From: Mucilaginibacter celer
GTDB taxonomy: Bacteria; Bacteroidota; Bacteroidia; Sphingobacteriales; Sphingobacteriaceae
Assembly (NCBI RefSeq): GCF_003576455.2
Contig: NZ_CP032869.1
Span: 6,510,001 to 6,574,000 of the forward strand
Direction: 5' to 3'
DNA: 64,000 bases
Positions 25,088 through 34,176 of the stretch are shown one piece after another. Both the position numbers and the translations under genes were made by a program. Below the pieces are notes generated by a model, which was not told where the DNA came from, ran no database searches, and was given only the letters and a program-made list of their open reading frames with translations. Each line of letters begins with the position of its first letter. Within the stretch, counting starts at the first letter, position 1.

Positions 25088-26008
25088 ATGATTATGAAAA
25101 CTATTTTATCAGCCCTTGTTTTGACTATTACAATCCTATCTGCCTGCGCACAGGAAAAATCTATGCCGCTGTATCCGAAAGGTATACCTAATTCAAAAAA
25201 AGCTCCGACAGCTTATGTTGAAAAAACGAATAACGGAAGCTGGATAACAATGGTGACTGAACCGACACTGACACCCTACCTACCCGAAAAAGGGAAAGCC
25301 AATGGTGCCGCAATTGTTGTATGCCCTGGCGGTGGTTATTCGGGCCTGGCATCAGATCATGAAGGCAGGGCTGTGGCTAAAGCCTTTGCCGATATTGGTG
25401 TTACAGCTTTTGTATTAAAATACCGTTTGCCCAGCGATGATATCATGGCCGATAAATCCATCGGTCCGTTGCAGGATGCGCAGATGGCAATTTACACTGT
25501 ACGTAAAAATGCCGCTCAATGGGGTGTTAATCCATCCAAAATAGGTATCATCGGTTTTTCGGCAGGTGGGCACCTGGCATCTACCGAAGGAACACATTTT
25601 GATAAGCCGTTAATCGAGGATAAAGAAAACATCAGCGTTCGCCCAGATTTTATGATGCTGATCTACCCGGTAATTTCATTTGGCGAATATGCTCACGTTG
25701 GCTCGAGGGAAAACCTGATAGGTAAAACGCCTTCGGCAGCGCAGGTTGATCTGTACTCGAACGAGAAACAGGTTACTGCCAACACCCCGCCAACTTTTTT
25801 AATCCATGCCGAAGATGATAACGTGGTGCCGGTGCAAAACAGTTTGCTGTTTTATGATGCCCTGCTCAAAAATAAAGTAAAGGCCGAAATGCACCTTTTT
25901 CAGGAAGGCGGTCACGGTTTTGGTATGAACAATCCTAAAAACAAAGGCAAATGGTTTGAATGGGCTGCTTCGTGGCTGGACGAGAACGGATTTTTGAGCG
26001 GTAAATAA
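25088..26008 (+). CDS. Secreted alpha/beta hydrolase, acetyl-esterase type
   Basis: A 306-residue lipoprotein; the signal ends LTITILSAC with the lipid Cys near residue 20 (start at 25088 or the Met two codons later). The alpha/beta-hydrolase core is complete: VVCPGGGYSGLASDHEG supplies the oxyanion hole, GFSAGGHLAS the nucleophile Ser, HAEDDNVVP the Asp and EGGHGFGMNN the His. It resembles the acetylxylan-esterase-like (BD-FAE type) hydrolases that Bacteroidota use to deacetylate plant polysaccharides. No polysaccharide-utilisation genes are adjacent, so the substrate is uncertain. Confidence 0.88.
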   Translation: MIMKTILSALVLTITILSACAQEKSMPLYPKGIPNSKKAPTAYVEKTNNGSWITMVTEPTLTPYLPEKGKANGAAIVVCPGGGYSGLASDHEGRAVAKAFADIGVTAFVLKYRLPSDDIMADKSIGPLQDAQMAIYTVRKNAAQWGVNPSKIGIIGFSAGGHLASTEGTHFDKPLIEDKENISVRPDFMMLIYPVISFGEYAHVGSRENLIGKTPSAAQVDLYSNEKQVTANTPPTFLIHAEDDNVVPVQNSLLFYDALLKNKVKAEMHLFQEGGHGFGMNNPKNKGKWFEWAASWLDENGFLSGK

Positions 26009-26110
26009 ACATGTAAAACCAATTTCTTTTACACGGAAAAACCGTTGTTTGATTTTGTTGTTGAGGTAAACAGTCTTTTTATAAAGTTTACCTTAACAAC
26101 AGATCATTTT

Positions 26111-26542
26111 ATGTTGAAGAAAATATTGCTGGCGGCGCTGATTACCATAGGGGCCGCTTTTAATTGCTTAGCCCAATCTATCAATTATAAAAACGTATCG
26201 AACAAGGATCTAACCTACGTTTTAAATAACCTGCAAAAGCGCTACGTATATACCGATCATAAAACCCTGAACATAGCAGTGTACCTGGTGGCCGATCAGC
26301 AGGGCGATCCGGATGCGCCTGCCGATTGTAAAAGTCCCGAATCTATCTATGTTGCTGTATCGGAAGTTAATAAACCCGATCCGGAGCAGCACGTCTATAA
26401 ACTAAACCCTGTTTGCGATCCGAAGTTTATCAACTGGATCAAATCAAAAAAAATGTATAAGATCGCTTTCAGCTACGGCGCGGCTGTGAAACGGAAAACC
26501 GCTACGGTTGGTATAATGCTGAAGAAATTGGTGGTGGAGTAA
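26111..26542 (+). CDS. Hypothetical secreted protein
   Basis: A 143-residue exported protein of unknown family. From the ATG at 26111, MLKKILLAALITIGAAFNCLAQ is a signal peptide; an earlier in-frame Met at 26045 would bury it. The mature part is polar, with a YVLNNLQKRYVYTDHKTLNIAVYLVADQQG segment and a C-terminal strand TATVGIMLKKLVVE. Two Cys (in DCKSP and VCDPKF) could pair in the periplasm. It follows the esterase gene by about 100 bp on the same strand. Confidence 0.6.
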   Translation: MLKKILLAALITIGAAFNCLAQSINYKNVSNKDLTYVLNNLQKRYVYTDHKTLNIAVYLVADQQGDPDAPADCKSPESIYVAVSEVNKPDPEQHVYKLNPVCDPKFINWIKSKKMYKIAFSYGAAVKRKTATVGIMLKKLVVE

Positions 26543-27042
26543 GGGATGCCCGTAAGGCCGTGTTCCATCATAAGCGTTCGGAAGAAATAAAAAAGCGGTG
26601 GCTCGTGCGATTCCCTTACACGGGGAGGGTGTAGGGAGGGGTTTCTCCTACATGCTTATTAACTAAACAGGCGTATAAAACCCTCCCTGCCACCACACAT
26701 ACAACTGCACCCCTCCCCCAAATTTAAGTGTATCCATAAAACAGCATTGGTGAAATTGAATAGCAACTTGAGTTGAACCCCTCTGGGGTTCGGAAGGAGC
26801 GTAGCGTGTTTTTTCTACAAACCTTTACCCCCTCTGGGGGATTTTGATAATTTGTCAATCTTTTTGTTTCTTTTATAGCACCATGATAGGTGCACCGGAG
26901 GTGCAAAAGGTTTGTAGTAATATCAAATTACCCATATTTATTGCACCAGAGGTGCAAAACAAGGCATTTAACAGGTCCGATTTTTATGGGTAAACTTAAA
27001 CCCCAAAGAGGGAATTTAAAAGTCTCACTTTGGATTCAAGGC
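26543..27042. other. 500-bp repeat-rich intergenic region
   Basis: No gene is supported. There is a GGGAGGG / CCCTCCCT inverted pair (about 26620-26710), the inverted repeat at 26815-26916, a second GCACCAGAGGTGC-like unit near 26942-26956, and CCCCTCTGGGG palindromes near 26780 and 26832. It lies between convergent transcripts. Confidence 0.6.
26815..26916. repeat. Inverted repeat CTACAAACCTTT / AAAGGTTTGTAG with GCACCGGAGGTGC
   Basis: The shared 12-bp arms CTACAAACCTTT (about 26815-26826) and AAAGGTTTGTAG (about 26905-26916) flank a CCCCCTCTGGGGG palindrome and a GCACCGGAGGTGC palindrome. A related GCACCAGAGGTGC unit follows. Confidence 0.7.
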
Positions 27043-27720
27043 TTATTTTATCATTCCCAAATTCTGCACATATGCCCCACCCACAGGCAGCACAAAGCCA
27101 TTAACGGTTAGCTGGTGCCGTTCTACCTTATCAACTTTGTTAATGGCCGCTATAAATGAGCGGTGGATGCGTACAAATTTATCGGCAGGCAGCAGGGCTT
27201 CCACCTCGGTAATCGTCATCCGGGTTATTACGGTATTATCCTTTAAAATAAAATTAACGTAGTTGCCCGTAGCTTCCAGGTGACAGATCTCATCAAAACT
27301 AACCCGTACCTGTTCATAACCGGTTTTTAAAAACACATAATCCTTAACCTCGGCAGTGTTCCTGAAATTGTAAAGCTCATAGGCTTTGTTGCAGGCTTTC
27401 ATAAAGCGGGTAAGCGCGAAAGGTTTCAGCAGGTAGTCAACCGCATCAAGTTCAAAACTGGTTACCGCATGCTCGGTATAAGCCGTTGTGAAAATTACCA
27501 GTGGTTTTTTATTAAGGCAGGTTAAAAGGTCGATGCCCGAAATATCGGGCATCTTGATATCTAAAAACAGCAGATCGATAGGCTGGCGTTGCAGGTACTC
27601 CATCGCTTTAAATGCATCGGTAAACTCAGCCTTCAAATCAACAAAAGGTACTTTTGCTGCATGGGCACGCACCACATCAAGTGCTATGGGTTCGTCATCA
27701 ATGGCAATGGCTGTTATCAA
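27043..27720 (-). CDS. LytTR family response regulator
   Basis: A 225-residue response regulator. The receiver domain (1-120) has the acidic pair DDE (8-10), phosphoacceptor Asp54 in LFLDIKMPDISG and the conserved Lys in DYLLKPFALTRF. The C-terminal LytTR domain (about 130-225) carries CHLEATGNYVNFIL and FVRIHRSFIAAINKVDKVE, which bind direct-repeat DNA through beta strands. It is encoded 3 bp after its partner histidine kinase. In Bacteroidota such pairs usually control a few nearby or membrane-related genes; the target here is unknown. Confidence 0.95.
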   Translation of the reverse strand: MITAIAIDDEPIALDVVRAHAAKVPFVDLKAEFTDAFKAMEYLQRQPIDLLFLDIKMPDISGIDLLTCLNKKPLVIFTTAYTEHAVTSFELDAVDYLLKPFALTRFMKACNKAYELYNFRNTAEVKDYVFLKTGYEQVRVSFDEICHLEATGNYVNFILKDNTVITRMTITEVEALLPADKFVRIHRSFIAAINKVDKVERHQLTVNGFVLPVGGAYVQNLGMIK

Positions 27721-27723
27721 TGC

Positions 27724-29253
27724 TTATTTAAGTTGGATGGTTAAATGTATAAAAAAATCTTTAGCGCTTTCGCGGATCACCAACTCGTGCTTGTTGGGGT
27801 ATAACAGAATGAGGCGTTGTTTTACGTTTTCCAAACCAATGCCTTTGTTATATTTTTCGGTATCGTTAAGCACCTTGGGGTGGATGCTGTTATGCACATC
27901 AAAGTAAAGCGTATTATCCTTTGTTTGCAGGCTGATATTGATATGCGAAGGCTCGCGAAGGCTGATACCATGTTTAAAAGCGTTTTCAATAAATGGGATC
28001 AGCAACATGGGTGCTATCTGCAAGCCATCCAAATGCTCTTCTATCTGCAAAACAATCACAATATCGGGCGAGGTTTGCACACGCAGCTTTTGCAGGGCGA
28101 TATAGTTATTCAGGTAGTCGATCTCGCGCACCAGCAGTATTTTCTCCTGCATGTTTTCCTGCAGCATAAAGCGCATCATATCACCCAGGCGCTGGATGCC
28201 TTCGGCGGTACGCTCTGAATTTTCCTGCAAGGCTGTGCCATAAAGCGTATTAAGCGCATTGAACAAAAAATGCGGATTGATTTGCGAACGGAGAAAATCC
28301 AGATCGGCGGTAGAGCGGCCGAGGGCGGTTTTAAGGTAAGTGATTTCCTGGTTGCCTGCCAGCATCCGTTTATAAACTATCCAGGCAAAAGGGGCAGTCA
28401 GTAAAATTTGAGCACCGCTGTTAAACCCAAATACAATAAATACCGCTTCGCTGTGTTCAAATATCAGGTTGGTAATAAATCCTATCGGCAGGCCGATAAT
28501 AATCATTATACCAGCCACCTTCAGTAAGTAAATAAATATGCCCTTGTTTTGAGCCAGGGTTTGAGGTATTAAACTATAAAATGATAAGGCATAAATGCCG
28601 ATGGCTGTTGGCGCGGTAATAACAAAGCAGGTAATAAGTTCGACCGGGAAATCGCTAAGGGTCATCAAAAAGGTAACAATCATGACAACCACAATGGCAA
28701 TAATGCAATTCCGGGTTAGGATGCGGTATTTGGCCTGAATTTTATCAACGTTACCAAGCAGATACTGCGCCGAGTATTTGATGGCACTATAAAAGGTAAG
28801 CATCATCATTACCCACAGCGCATAAATAACGTTTAGCTTAAAAACAAGGTTGTACACATAATCGGCAGTTTTATGATAAAAAAGATAGCCTTTAAGCCAG
28901 GTATCGGTAATGCCGAACAATCCCCAGAAAAATGCCAGCAGCATCAGGCCTAAAATAACATTCCAAACTACCCGGCGTTTTTCGGCAAGGGCCGGTACAA
29001 TTACAAAATTCCAGAATAAAAAGCCACCATAGTAACCGGTATACCTGAATACCTGCGGAAAGAAGTAATATTTGGAATAGGAGTAATGCAGGTGATAATT
29101 ATTGAACATATACCGGTATGGAGTCCAGATCTCGGTATCGCCGCTATTGGCTACTTTGGCCAGTAACAACATTAGCCCAAAAGCATAAACGGTGCTTGCG
29201 GCCCAGAATTCAATTTTTTTCAGGTCGAGGTTTTTTTTCAGTAACTCAGTCAT
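27724..29253 (-). CDS. LytS-type sensor histidine kinase
   Basis: A 509-residue membrane kinase of the His_kinase (LytS/YehU) class. About eight hydrophobic segments lie between residues 15 and 300, with no clear extracellular sensor domain. A short coiled segment then leads to LDFLRSQINPHFLFNALNTLYG (phosphoacceptor His near residue 330), and an ATPase domain with IAPMLLIPFIENAFKHGIS (N box) and NKGIGLENVKQRLILLYP (G box). It phosphorylates the LytTR regulator encoded 3 bp downstream. The signal is unknown. Confidence 0.95.
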   Translation of the reverse strand: MTELLKKNLDLKKIEFWAASTVYAFGLMLLLAKVANSGDTEIWTPYRYMFNNYHLHYSYSKYYFFPQVFRYTGYYGGFLFWNFVIVPALAEKRRVVWNVILGLMLLAFFWGLFGITDTWLKGYLFYHKTADYVYNLVFKLNVIYALWVMMMLTFYSAIKYSAQYLLGNVDKIQAKYRILTRNCIIAIVVVMIVTFLMTLSDFPVELITCFVITAPTAIGIYALSFYSLIPQTLAQNKGIFIYLLKVAGIMIIIGLPIGFITNLIFEHSEAVFIVFGFNSGAQILLTAPFAWIVYKRMLAGNQEITYLKTALGRSTADLDFLRSQINPHFLFNALNTLYGTALQENSERTAEGIQRLGDMMRFMLQENMQEKILLVREIDYLNNYIALQKLRVQTSPDIVIVLQIEEHLDGLQIAPMLLIPFIENAFKHGISLREPSHINISLQTKDNTLYFDVHNSIHPKVLNDTEKYNKGIGLENVKQRLILLYPNKHELVIRESAKDFFIHLTIQLK

Positions 29254-29349
29254 ATTGATTTTTAATTATGCCGCAAGGTATAATGCACAATACTACTGAA
29301 TAAATAAATGGGATGAAACTGCCTCTCTGTGTGATAGGTTTAGTTTTTA

Positions 29350-29492
29350 GTGACAGTAGCAGTGGCAGTTTTCAGTATCATTTACTTTGTCTTATGTAAC
29401 TAAAAGCTGCTACCGCTGCTATACACTGCCACTTATATTTTTAGTGGCAGCTTACATCTGGCGGCTACTGCTACTTAAAACTGCAACTGCCG
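29350..29492. repeat. Inverted GCAGTGGCAGT / ACTGCCACTGC-type repeat abutting a stop codon
   Basis: Units such as ACAGTAGCAGTGGCAGTTTT on the left recur in inverted form on the right (GGCTACTGCTACTTAAAACT, GCAACTGCCGCTA), with a middle block CTGCTACCGCTGCTATACAC. The right end runs into the stop codon of the next gene (29493-29495). Confidence 0.75.
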
Positions 29493-30368
29493 CTAAATCG
29501 TGCTTTTATTACTTTCCATTATTCCAAGCAGCTCATTCAACTCCCTAACCTTATCTACCGAGCCCAGGTTTTCATAAGCGCTGATGAGGTTGCGGATTAC
29601 TCGCTTAATGATATCGGTATTGGAGCAGGGCTCATAAAATTGTTTATCAAACTTCAGGTTAAGCTGTTTCAGGAACATATCAACATCGCGCCTGCCAAAT
29701 AAAAAACCTTTGTTAAAGGCGTTAATATAAAACAGGATGCCGCTTTCAAACTCGCTTTGCCGGCTTTCGTCAAGATAGGCAAGGATAAAGTGCTGGGGCA
29801 GGTTTACACCATAAACCGGGATATCCAGCTTTTGGGCCACAATAGAGTAAATGATGGCGAGCGAAATCTGGTTGCCCTTTTTGGTTTCGAGCACCTGGCT
29901 CAGGTAACTGTTTTGCGGATCGAGGTGGTTGGCGGTATTGCCGCTGAAACCATAAATATTATAAAAAACGTGGTTAATGAGTTTGATCTGTTCTTTGGGG
30001 CTTGCTTCGTTCATCATCTGCACCCAGATATCGCGTTTTATGGCTTCAATCTGGTTAATCACCTTTTGCTCGTCCAGATCGGGGTATTGATAGCGGTTGA
30101 TGATGAGGATGCCCTGCAGCAGATCAAAAGCCCCGCTTTGGTTCCATAGTTTCAGATCGTTTTTAAGATTGCCGAACTGGATCTCGTGAACCAGGTTGGC
30201 AATGCGTTCCTGCAATATGGGATCGAAAGCCTGCTCAAAAGCCGATTCGAGATAGCTTATCGCTTCAGCGCCGTAGGAGAGGAGCTTGCTGTACACATGT
30301 TCAAAAATTTCGCCGTCCGGATCGTCAAGCAGGCGGATCAGTGAATTTACTTCGTTGGGATTAATCAT
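29493..30368 (-). CDS. Transglut_core2 (SirB1-like) family protein
   Basis: A 291-residue protein with a C-terminal transglutaminase-like domain of the SirB1/Transglut_core2 type: INHVFYNIYGFSGNTANHLDPQNSYLSQVLETKKGNQISLAIIYSIVAQKLDIPVYGVNLPQHFIL. The classical catalytic Cys of transglutaminases is replaced here (GNQISLAI), as is common in this subfamily, so it is probably a non-enzymatic or altered fold. The N-terminal 100 residues look like HEAT-type helices. There is no signal peptide. The role is unknown; homologues are conserved single genes in Bacteroidota. Confidence 0.8.
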   Translation of the reverse strand: MINPNEVNSLIRLLDDPDGEIFEHVYSKLLSYGAEAISYLESAFEQAFDPILQERIANLVHEIQFGNLKNDLKLWNQSGAFDLLQGILIINRYQYPDLDEQKVINQIEAIKRDIWVQMMNEASPKEQIKLINHVFYNIYGFSGNTANHLDPQNSYLSQVLETKKGNQISLAIIYSIVAQKLDIPVYGVNLPQHFILAYLDESRQSEFESGILFYINAFNKGFLFGRRDVDMFLKQLNLKFDKQFYEPCSNTDIIKRVIRNLISAYENLGSVDKVRELNELLGIMESNKSTI

Positions 30369-30412
30369 ACGCTGTAATGCTAAAATACTAAACCTTTTTT
30401 ATTTTTACAGCG

Positions 30413-31015
30413 ATGTATAATATAAGGTACGGGCTAAATTACCTGCGGCACCGTTTTGTAGCCAACAACAGGCACGGAATCCACTCACCATTTGTTTACA
30501 AGCTGATTGATACGGTTATTTATGATTATCGCCCCCAAAAAGTATACCGGGAAATTCAGCGTATCCTTAATGCACAACATCCTGACAGGTGTGTGATAAA
30601 TAACCTGCCTTTAAAAGTGTATGAGTTAATCTATCGCCTTGCCGTTTATTTTAAGCCGCGAACGGTTGCTTTGACTGATGATGAGAGTGGCATTTTGTCG
30701 CTACCCATCAAAACCGCAATTGCCGATGCTGTATTTTTAGATCTTTTGAAATTAGCGGATAATGCAACGGCCGATATGATCATTATTGATGCCGCTGCGC
30801 ATGATATTACCCAATATCGTGAAAAAAGTATGCCGCATATTCATGATGACACCACGTTGATGTTTACCAATATCCATCGCACTAAAAAAGCGAAACAAAG
30901 TTGGACTGTTTTGAAAGCAGATGAGCGGGTACGGGTAACTATTGATTTGTATTACCTTGGCCTGGTGTTTTTTAAACCGGGGATGAGTAAGGAAGATTTT
31001 AGGGTGAGGTATTAG
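30413..31015 (+). CDS. SAM-methyltransferase-like protein, degenerate
   Basis: A 200-residue protein that opens YGLNYLRHRFVANNRHGIHSPFVYKLIDTVIYDY, matching a Bacteroidota family annotated as class I SAM-dependent methyltransferases (the RHGIHSPFVY motif is diagnostic). The usual glycine-rich SAM loop after the first strand is not evident, and the protein is shorter than relatives of about 240-260 residues. DMIIIDAAAH could be the motif near the fourth strand. Activity is doubtful. It is divergent from the Transglut_core2 gene (44-bp gap). Confidence 0.6.
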   Translation: MYNIRYGLNYLRHRFVANNRHGIHSPFVYKLIDTVIYDYRPQKVYREIQRILNAQHPDRCVINNLPLKVYELIYRLAVYFKPRTVALTDDESGILSLPIKTAIADAVFLDLLKLADNATADMIIIDAAAHDITQYREKSMPHIHDDTTLMFTNIHRTKKAKQSWTVLKADERVRVTIDLYYLGLVFFKPGMSKEDFRVRY

Positions 31016-31130
31016 TCTGAATCAGAATTTACAGAATTTGAGAATTTTCAGAATAAAGAGTGTTTAAAAGTTAACCGATATTGCTATGCAATTCTGTGAA
31101 TCCTAAAATTCTGTAAATTCTGATTCAGAC
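31015..31130. repeat. Palindrome GTCTGAATCAGAATTTACAG...
   Basis: The left arm begins on the last base of the preceding TAG stop codon, and at least 25 bp are perfectly complementary to the right arm ending 31130. The outer GTCTGAA / TTCAGAC matches the nested palindrome at 1789-2000. It fills the whole gap between two convergent genes. Confidence 0.9.
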
Positions 31131-31132
31131 AA

Positions 31133-32266
31133 CTAAAACGATTGCCCCAACCCAATATAAAATCCTGTCAGCCTTTTCTCGTTAGGTACTTTCTGCCCTA
31201 CGCCATAATCAACACGCACGGCCAATCCTTTTTCCACATCAAAAAAGTAGCGGATGCCGCCGCCGTAGTTGGGTTTTAGTTCGGATGTGCTGAAGCTGCT
31301 TTTAAAAACTTCGCCACCACCTACAAAACCTGCAAAGCCAATGCGTTTGCTGAGGCGGTAACGTAACTCGGCCTGGCCGGCAATCATATTGCGATCGCGG
31401 AAACGGCCGTTGTAATAGCCGCGCATCAGTTCGTCGCTGCCTATATCCGGTAGTAAATAAAACGGCGAGCTACTGCCGGTAAGGCTTTGCTCCTGGATAT
31501 CGAAACCCAACACCCATTTAGGTGCCAGCAAAAAAAACTGCGAGTATTCGATATTGAAAAATCCACCCTTATAATCGTTATTGCCAAACATGCCATGGAT
31601 GGCCTGGAAATAGGCATTCACAACAAGGCCTTTAGTGGTGTAGGTATTATTGTTCCTGTTATCGAACACGATAGTTGGACCGATATAGGCACTCGGGCCG
31701 CCGCCGCGGTATTCAACCCGCGGGTCGGTATAAAATATGCCTGTCCGGTCATCGTCTCTGAAACTGTAATCCCAGGCTCCGGCGGTTATCCCGGCATACA
31801 GGTTATTGGTGATCTTTTTTTCGCCGATGAAGTGCACGCGGAAACGTTTCTGGCCAATGCGGTCGGAGTTGATCCGGAGGGTATTGTTACCTATCCCGTA
31901 AAAGTTAAACGGAAAATTGATGTAGCTAACACCGGCTGTGAGGTGATATTTGTTGCCCGGTGTCCAGTAGCTGCTGGTTAAGCTTACGCGGCTTTGGCCT
32001 TTGGTAGTTAATGATGCATAACCAAAAACGTTTGATACACGGGTGTTTAATTTAGAGGTATCGGTATAAAACGAAAGCAGGCCGGCACCGCCAACTTCGA
32101 GGCCGGTTTCGGGGGCCGAACTTAATACCGGTAAAATAACAAAACTGCTTTTGCGGGTAGTATCTTTATCAAAGTACATACGCTTTATTGCGCGTGATAT
32201 TTGCGAAAAGGCGCCGGTTGAACAAACGCAAAGCAATATTAATGTGATAAGTTTCTTCATAGCCAT
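31133..32266 (-). CDS. Outer-membrane beta-barrel protein (BamA/D15-like barrel)
   Basis: A 377-residue outer-membrane protein with signal MAMKKLITLILLCVCSTGAFSQ (start at 32266 or two codons later). The rest is a 16-strand-type barrel with Omp85/surface-antigen features: TGLEVGGAGLLSFYTDT, GPTIVFDNRNNNTYTTKGLVVNA, PDIGSDELMRGYYNGRFRDRNM (matching the conserved lid motif R-G-(Y/F) in Omp85 barrels), and a terminal Phe. No POTRA domain precedes it, so it is a barrel-only relative. Its function is unknown; it is a single gene. Confidence 0.8.
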   Translation of the reverse strand: MAMKKLITLILLCVCSTGAFSQISRAIKRMYFDKDTTRKSSFVILPVLSSAPETGLEVGGAGLLSFYTDTSKLNTRVSNVFGYASLTTKGQSRVSLTSSYWTPGNKYHLTAGVSYINFPFNFYGIGNNTLRINSDRIGQKRFRVHFIGEKKITNNLYAGITAGAWDYSFRDDDRTGIFYTDPRVEYRGGGPSAYIGPTIVFDNRNNNTYTTKGLVVNAYFQAIHGMFGNNDYKGGFFNIEYSQFFLLAPKWVLGFDIQEQSLTGSSSPFYLLPDIGSDELMRGYYNGRFRDRNMIAGQAELRYRLSKRIGFAGFVGGGEVFKSSFSTSELKPNYGGGIRYFFDVEKGLAVRVDYGVGQKVPNEKRLTGFYIGLGQSF

Positions 32267-32360
32267 TTGTAACGGCTAATATAACCTATTTTGTTCCTTT
32301 TGGTTTATCATTTATACTTAAAAATCTTAATTTCGATTATCGAAACCTTATCAAAATTCT

Positions 32361-32834
32361 ATGCGTTTTTACAGTACTTATAAACAAAAGACAGGCACCT
32401 GGTTTTTTGTGATACTTGCGGCAATTATTATTTGCATCTTTTTATTTAGACAGCGAAATGAGCCGGTAAATCATAACCATGATCATATTGATCAACTAAC
32501 CATAGCGCTGGCTATAAGAGATCAGCCCAAACCTGCCGATACCACCATTGTAAACATCAGAAAGCTGCTGATCAAATTATCAGATACTTATAACATGCCT
32601 GTTGACAGTATTGCAGATAAAGTTGCAGCTTTTCACGATGTTTTTGATACCTCCGCCGATATGAATATAAAAGGATTAAAGCCCGAGCCTGAACTTAAAA
32701 AGATAAGCAATCTTGAACTTTTGCGGATGGTTGATAAATTTGAAAACGACGAGCTGCCCCGCGTTCCGGATTCATTTAAAATAACTATGGGTATGGCTAT
32801 AAATGCTTTGGTATTTAAACAGGTGAGTAGCTGA
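32361..32834 (+). CDS. Hypothetical single-helix membrane protein
   Basis: A 157-residue protein of no recognised family. Residues about 13-31 (WFFVILAAIIICIFLF) form a membrane helix or uncleaved signal anchor. The remainder is polar and mostly helical: HNHDHIDQLTIALAIRDQ, then VNIRKLLIKLSDTYNMPVDSIADKVAAFHD, with a conserved-looking SNLELLRMVDKFENDELPRVPDS near the end. It probably faces the periplasm. It lies upstream of the deoxyhypusine-synthase-like gene on the same strand, but a separate promoter match lies in between. Confidence 0.6.
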   Translation: MRFYSTYKQKTGTWFFVILAAIIICIFLFRQRNEPVNHNHDHIDQLTIALAIRDQPKPADTTIVNIRKLLIKLSDTYNMPVDSIADKVAAFHDVFDTSADMNIKGLKPEPELKKISNLELLRMVDKFENDELPRVPDSFKITMGMAINALVFKQVSS

Positions 32835-32912
32835 TTGGGAGCATAAAATAGCCATAGGTTTTATTCACAAAAAGATAAATAATCATTTAAAATTCAATTT
32901 AACTAAAATGCC

Positions 32913-32920
32913 TACTTTTG
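32913..32920 (+). promoter_or_regulatory. Predicted promoter -7 of the DHS-like gene
   Basis: TACTTTTG matches TAnnTTTG, with TTTA about 24 bp upstream; the ATG at 32944 would follow a leader of about 17 nt. Confidence 0.45.
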
Positions 32921-32943
32921 CGGCTGAATTTTAATGAAATACT

Positions 32944-33924
32944 ATGAGCACTACAAGAGGACCTATTTCGCAGTTTATTGAAAAAAACTATCTGCATTTT
33001 AACGCCGCGGCATTAATGGATGCAGCTAAAGGCTATGAAACACACCTTGAAGAAGGCGGTAAAATGATGGTAACCTTAGCCGGTGCCATGAGTACAGCCG
33101 AGCTGGGTATTTCATTGGCCGAGATGATCCGCCAGGATAAGATCGCCATTATTTCATGTACCGGTGCCAACCTCGAAGAGGATATCATGAACCTTGTAGC
33201 GCACTCGCACTACAAGCGCGTACCTAACTACCGCGACCTGAGCCCGCAGGAAGAGTGGGATTTGTTAGAAAACCACTACAACCGTGTAACCGATACCTGT
33301 ATCCCCGAAGAAGAAGCCTTCCGTCGCCTGCAAAAACATATCCACAAGATCTGGAAAGATGCTGATGACAGTGGCGAGCGTTACTTCCCGCACGAATACA
33401 TGTACAAAATATTATTGAGCGGCGAGCTGGAGCAATATTATGAGATCGACCCTAAAAACTCATGGATGCTGGCCGCTGCCGAAAAAAATCTGCCTATCGT
33501 AGTGCCGGGTTGGGAAGATTCCACCATGGGTAACATCTTTGCTTCATACGTAATTAAAGGCGAGCTTAAAGCTTCAACCATGAAAAGCGGTATTGAATAC
33601 ATGGCCTGGCTTGCTGATTGGTACACCAAAAACTCATCGGGTAAAGGCATCGGCTTTTTCCAGATAGGTGGTGGTATTGCCGGCGATTTCCCTATTTGTG
33701 TAGTACCGATGCTTTACCAGGATATGGAAATGCACGATGTTCCGTTCTGGAGCTATTTCTGCCAGATCTCTGATTCAACCACTTCTTACGGTTCATACTC
33801 AGGTGCTGTACCAAACGAAAAAATTACCTGGGGTAAACTGGATATCCACACACCAAAATTCATAGTAGAAAGTGACGCAACCATTGTTGCACCGCTTATT
33901 TTTGCCTGGTTGTTAAAGCAATAG
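32944..33924 (+). CDS. Deoxyhypusine synthase family protein
   Basis: A 326-residue homologue of deoxyhypusine synthase, an NAD-dependent aminobutyl transferase. Family features are MMVTLAGAMSTAELGISLAEMI, SCTGANLEEDIMNLVAHSHY, GWEDSTMGNIFASYV, FFQIGGGIAGDFPICVVPM and SGAVPNEKITWGKL; the Lys of WGK corresponds to the enzyme-intermediate Lys. Bacteria have no eIF5A. Related bacterial enzymes make homospermidine or other polyamines, so a polyamine role is most likely, with the substrate uncertain. No other polyamine gene lies nearby. It precedes the respiratory cluster but has its own promoter match. Confidence 0.9.
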   Translation: MSTTRGPISQFIEKNYLHFNAAALMDAAKGYETHLEEGGKMMVTLAGAMSTAELGISLAEMIRQDKIAIISCTGANLEEDIMNLVAHSHYKRVPNYRDLSPQEEWDLLENHYNRVTDTCIPEEEAFRRLQKHIHKIWKDADDSGERYFPHEYMYKILLSGELEQYYEIDPKNSWMLAAAEKNLPIVVPGWEDSTMGNIFASYVIKGELKASTMKSGIEYMAWLADWYTKNSSGKGIGFFQIGGGIAGDFPICVVPMLYQDMEMHDVPFWSYFCQISDSTTSYGSYSGAVPNEKITWGKLDIHTPKFIVESDATIVAPLIFAWLLKQ

Positions 33925-34060
33925 ATAAAATTTGATAATTAAAGTTGAGCGGTAATTTGGGCTAAAAAGTGCTAAATGACATTAATAGGCATTTAGCAAC
34001 GTTTAAAAGGCATTTTTTGTCTATTTAGAACGATTATAAATTGTTACTTGGTGTCATAAA

Positions 34061-34094
34061 TGTGTCACCGATAGTGTATAAAATTATACTTTTG
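34061..34094 (+). promoter_or_regulatory. Predicted promoter of the alternative complex III operon
   Basis: TACTTTTG (34087-34094) matches TAnnTTTG exactly, with a TGTG at 34061-34064 (22-bp spacing) as a weak -33 element. The leader to actA would be about 75 nt. The rest of the 250-bp gap 33925-34176 shows nothing else that I can name. Confidence 0.5.
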
Positions 34095-34176
34095 TGCCTG
34101 TAATTGCCCGAGGAAACGAAGTTCTTTCAACAATTTCACACATCTAATACAAATTTATTAAGCATAAATACACTGT

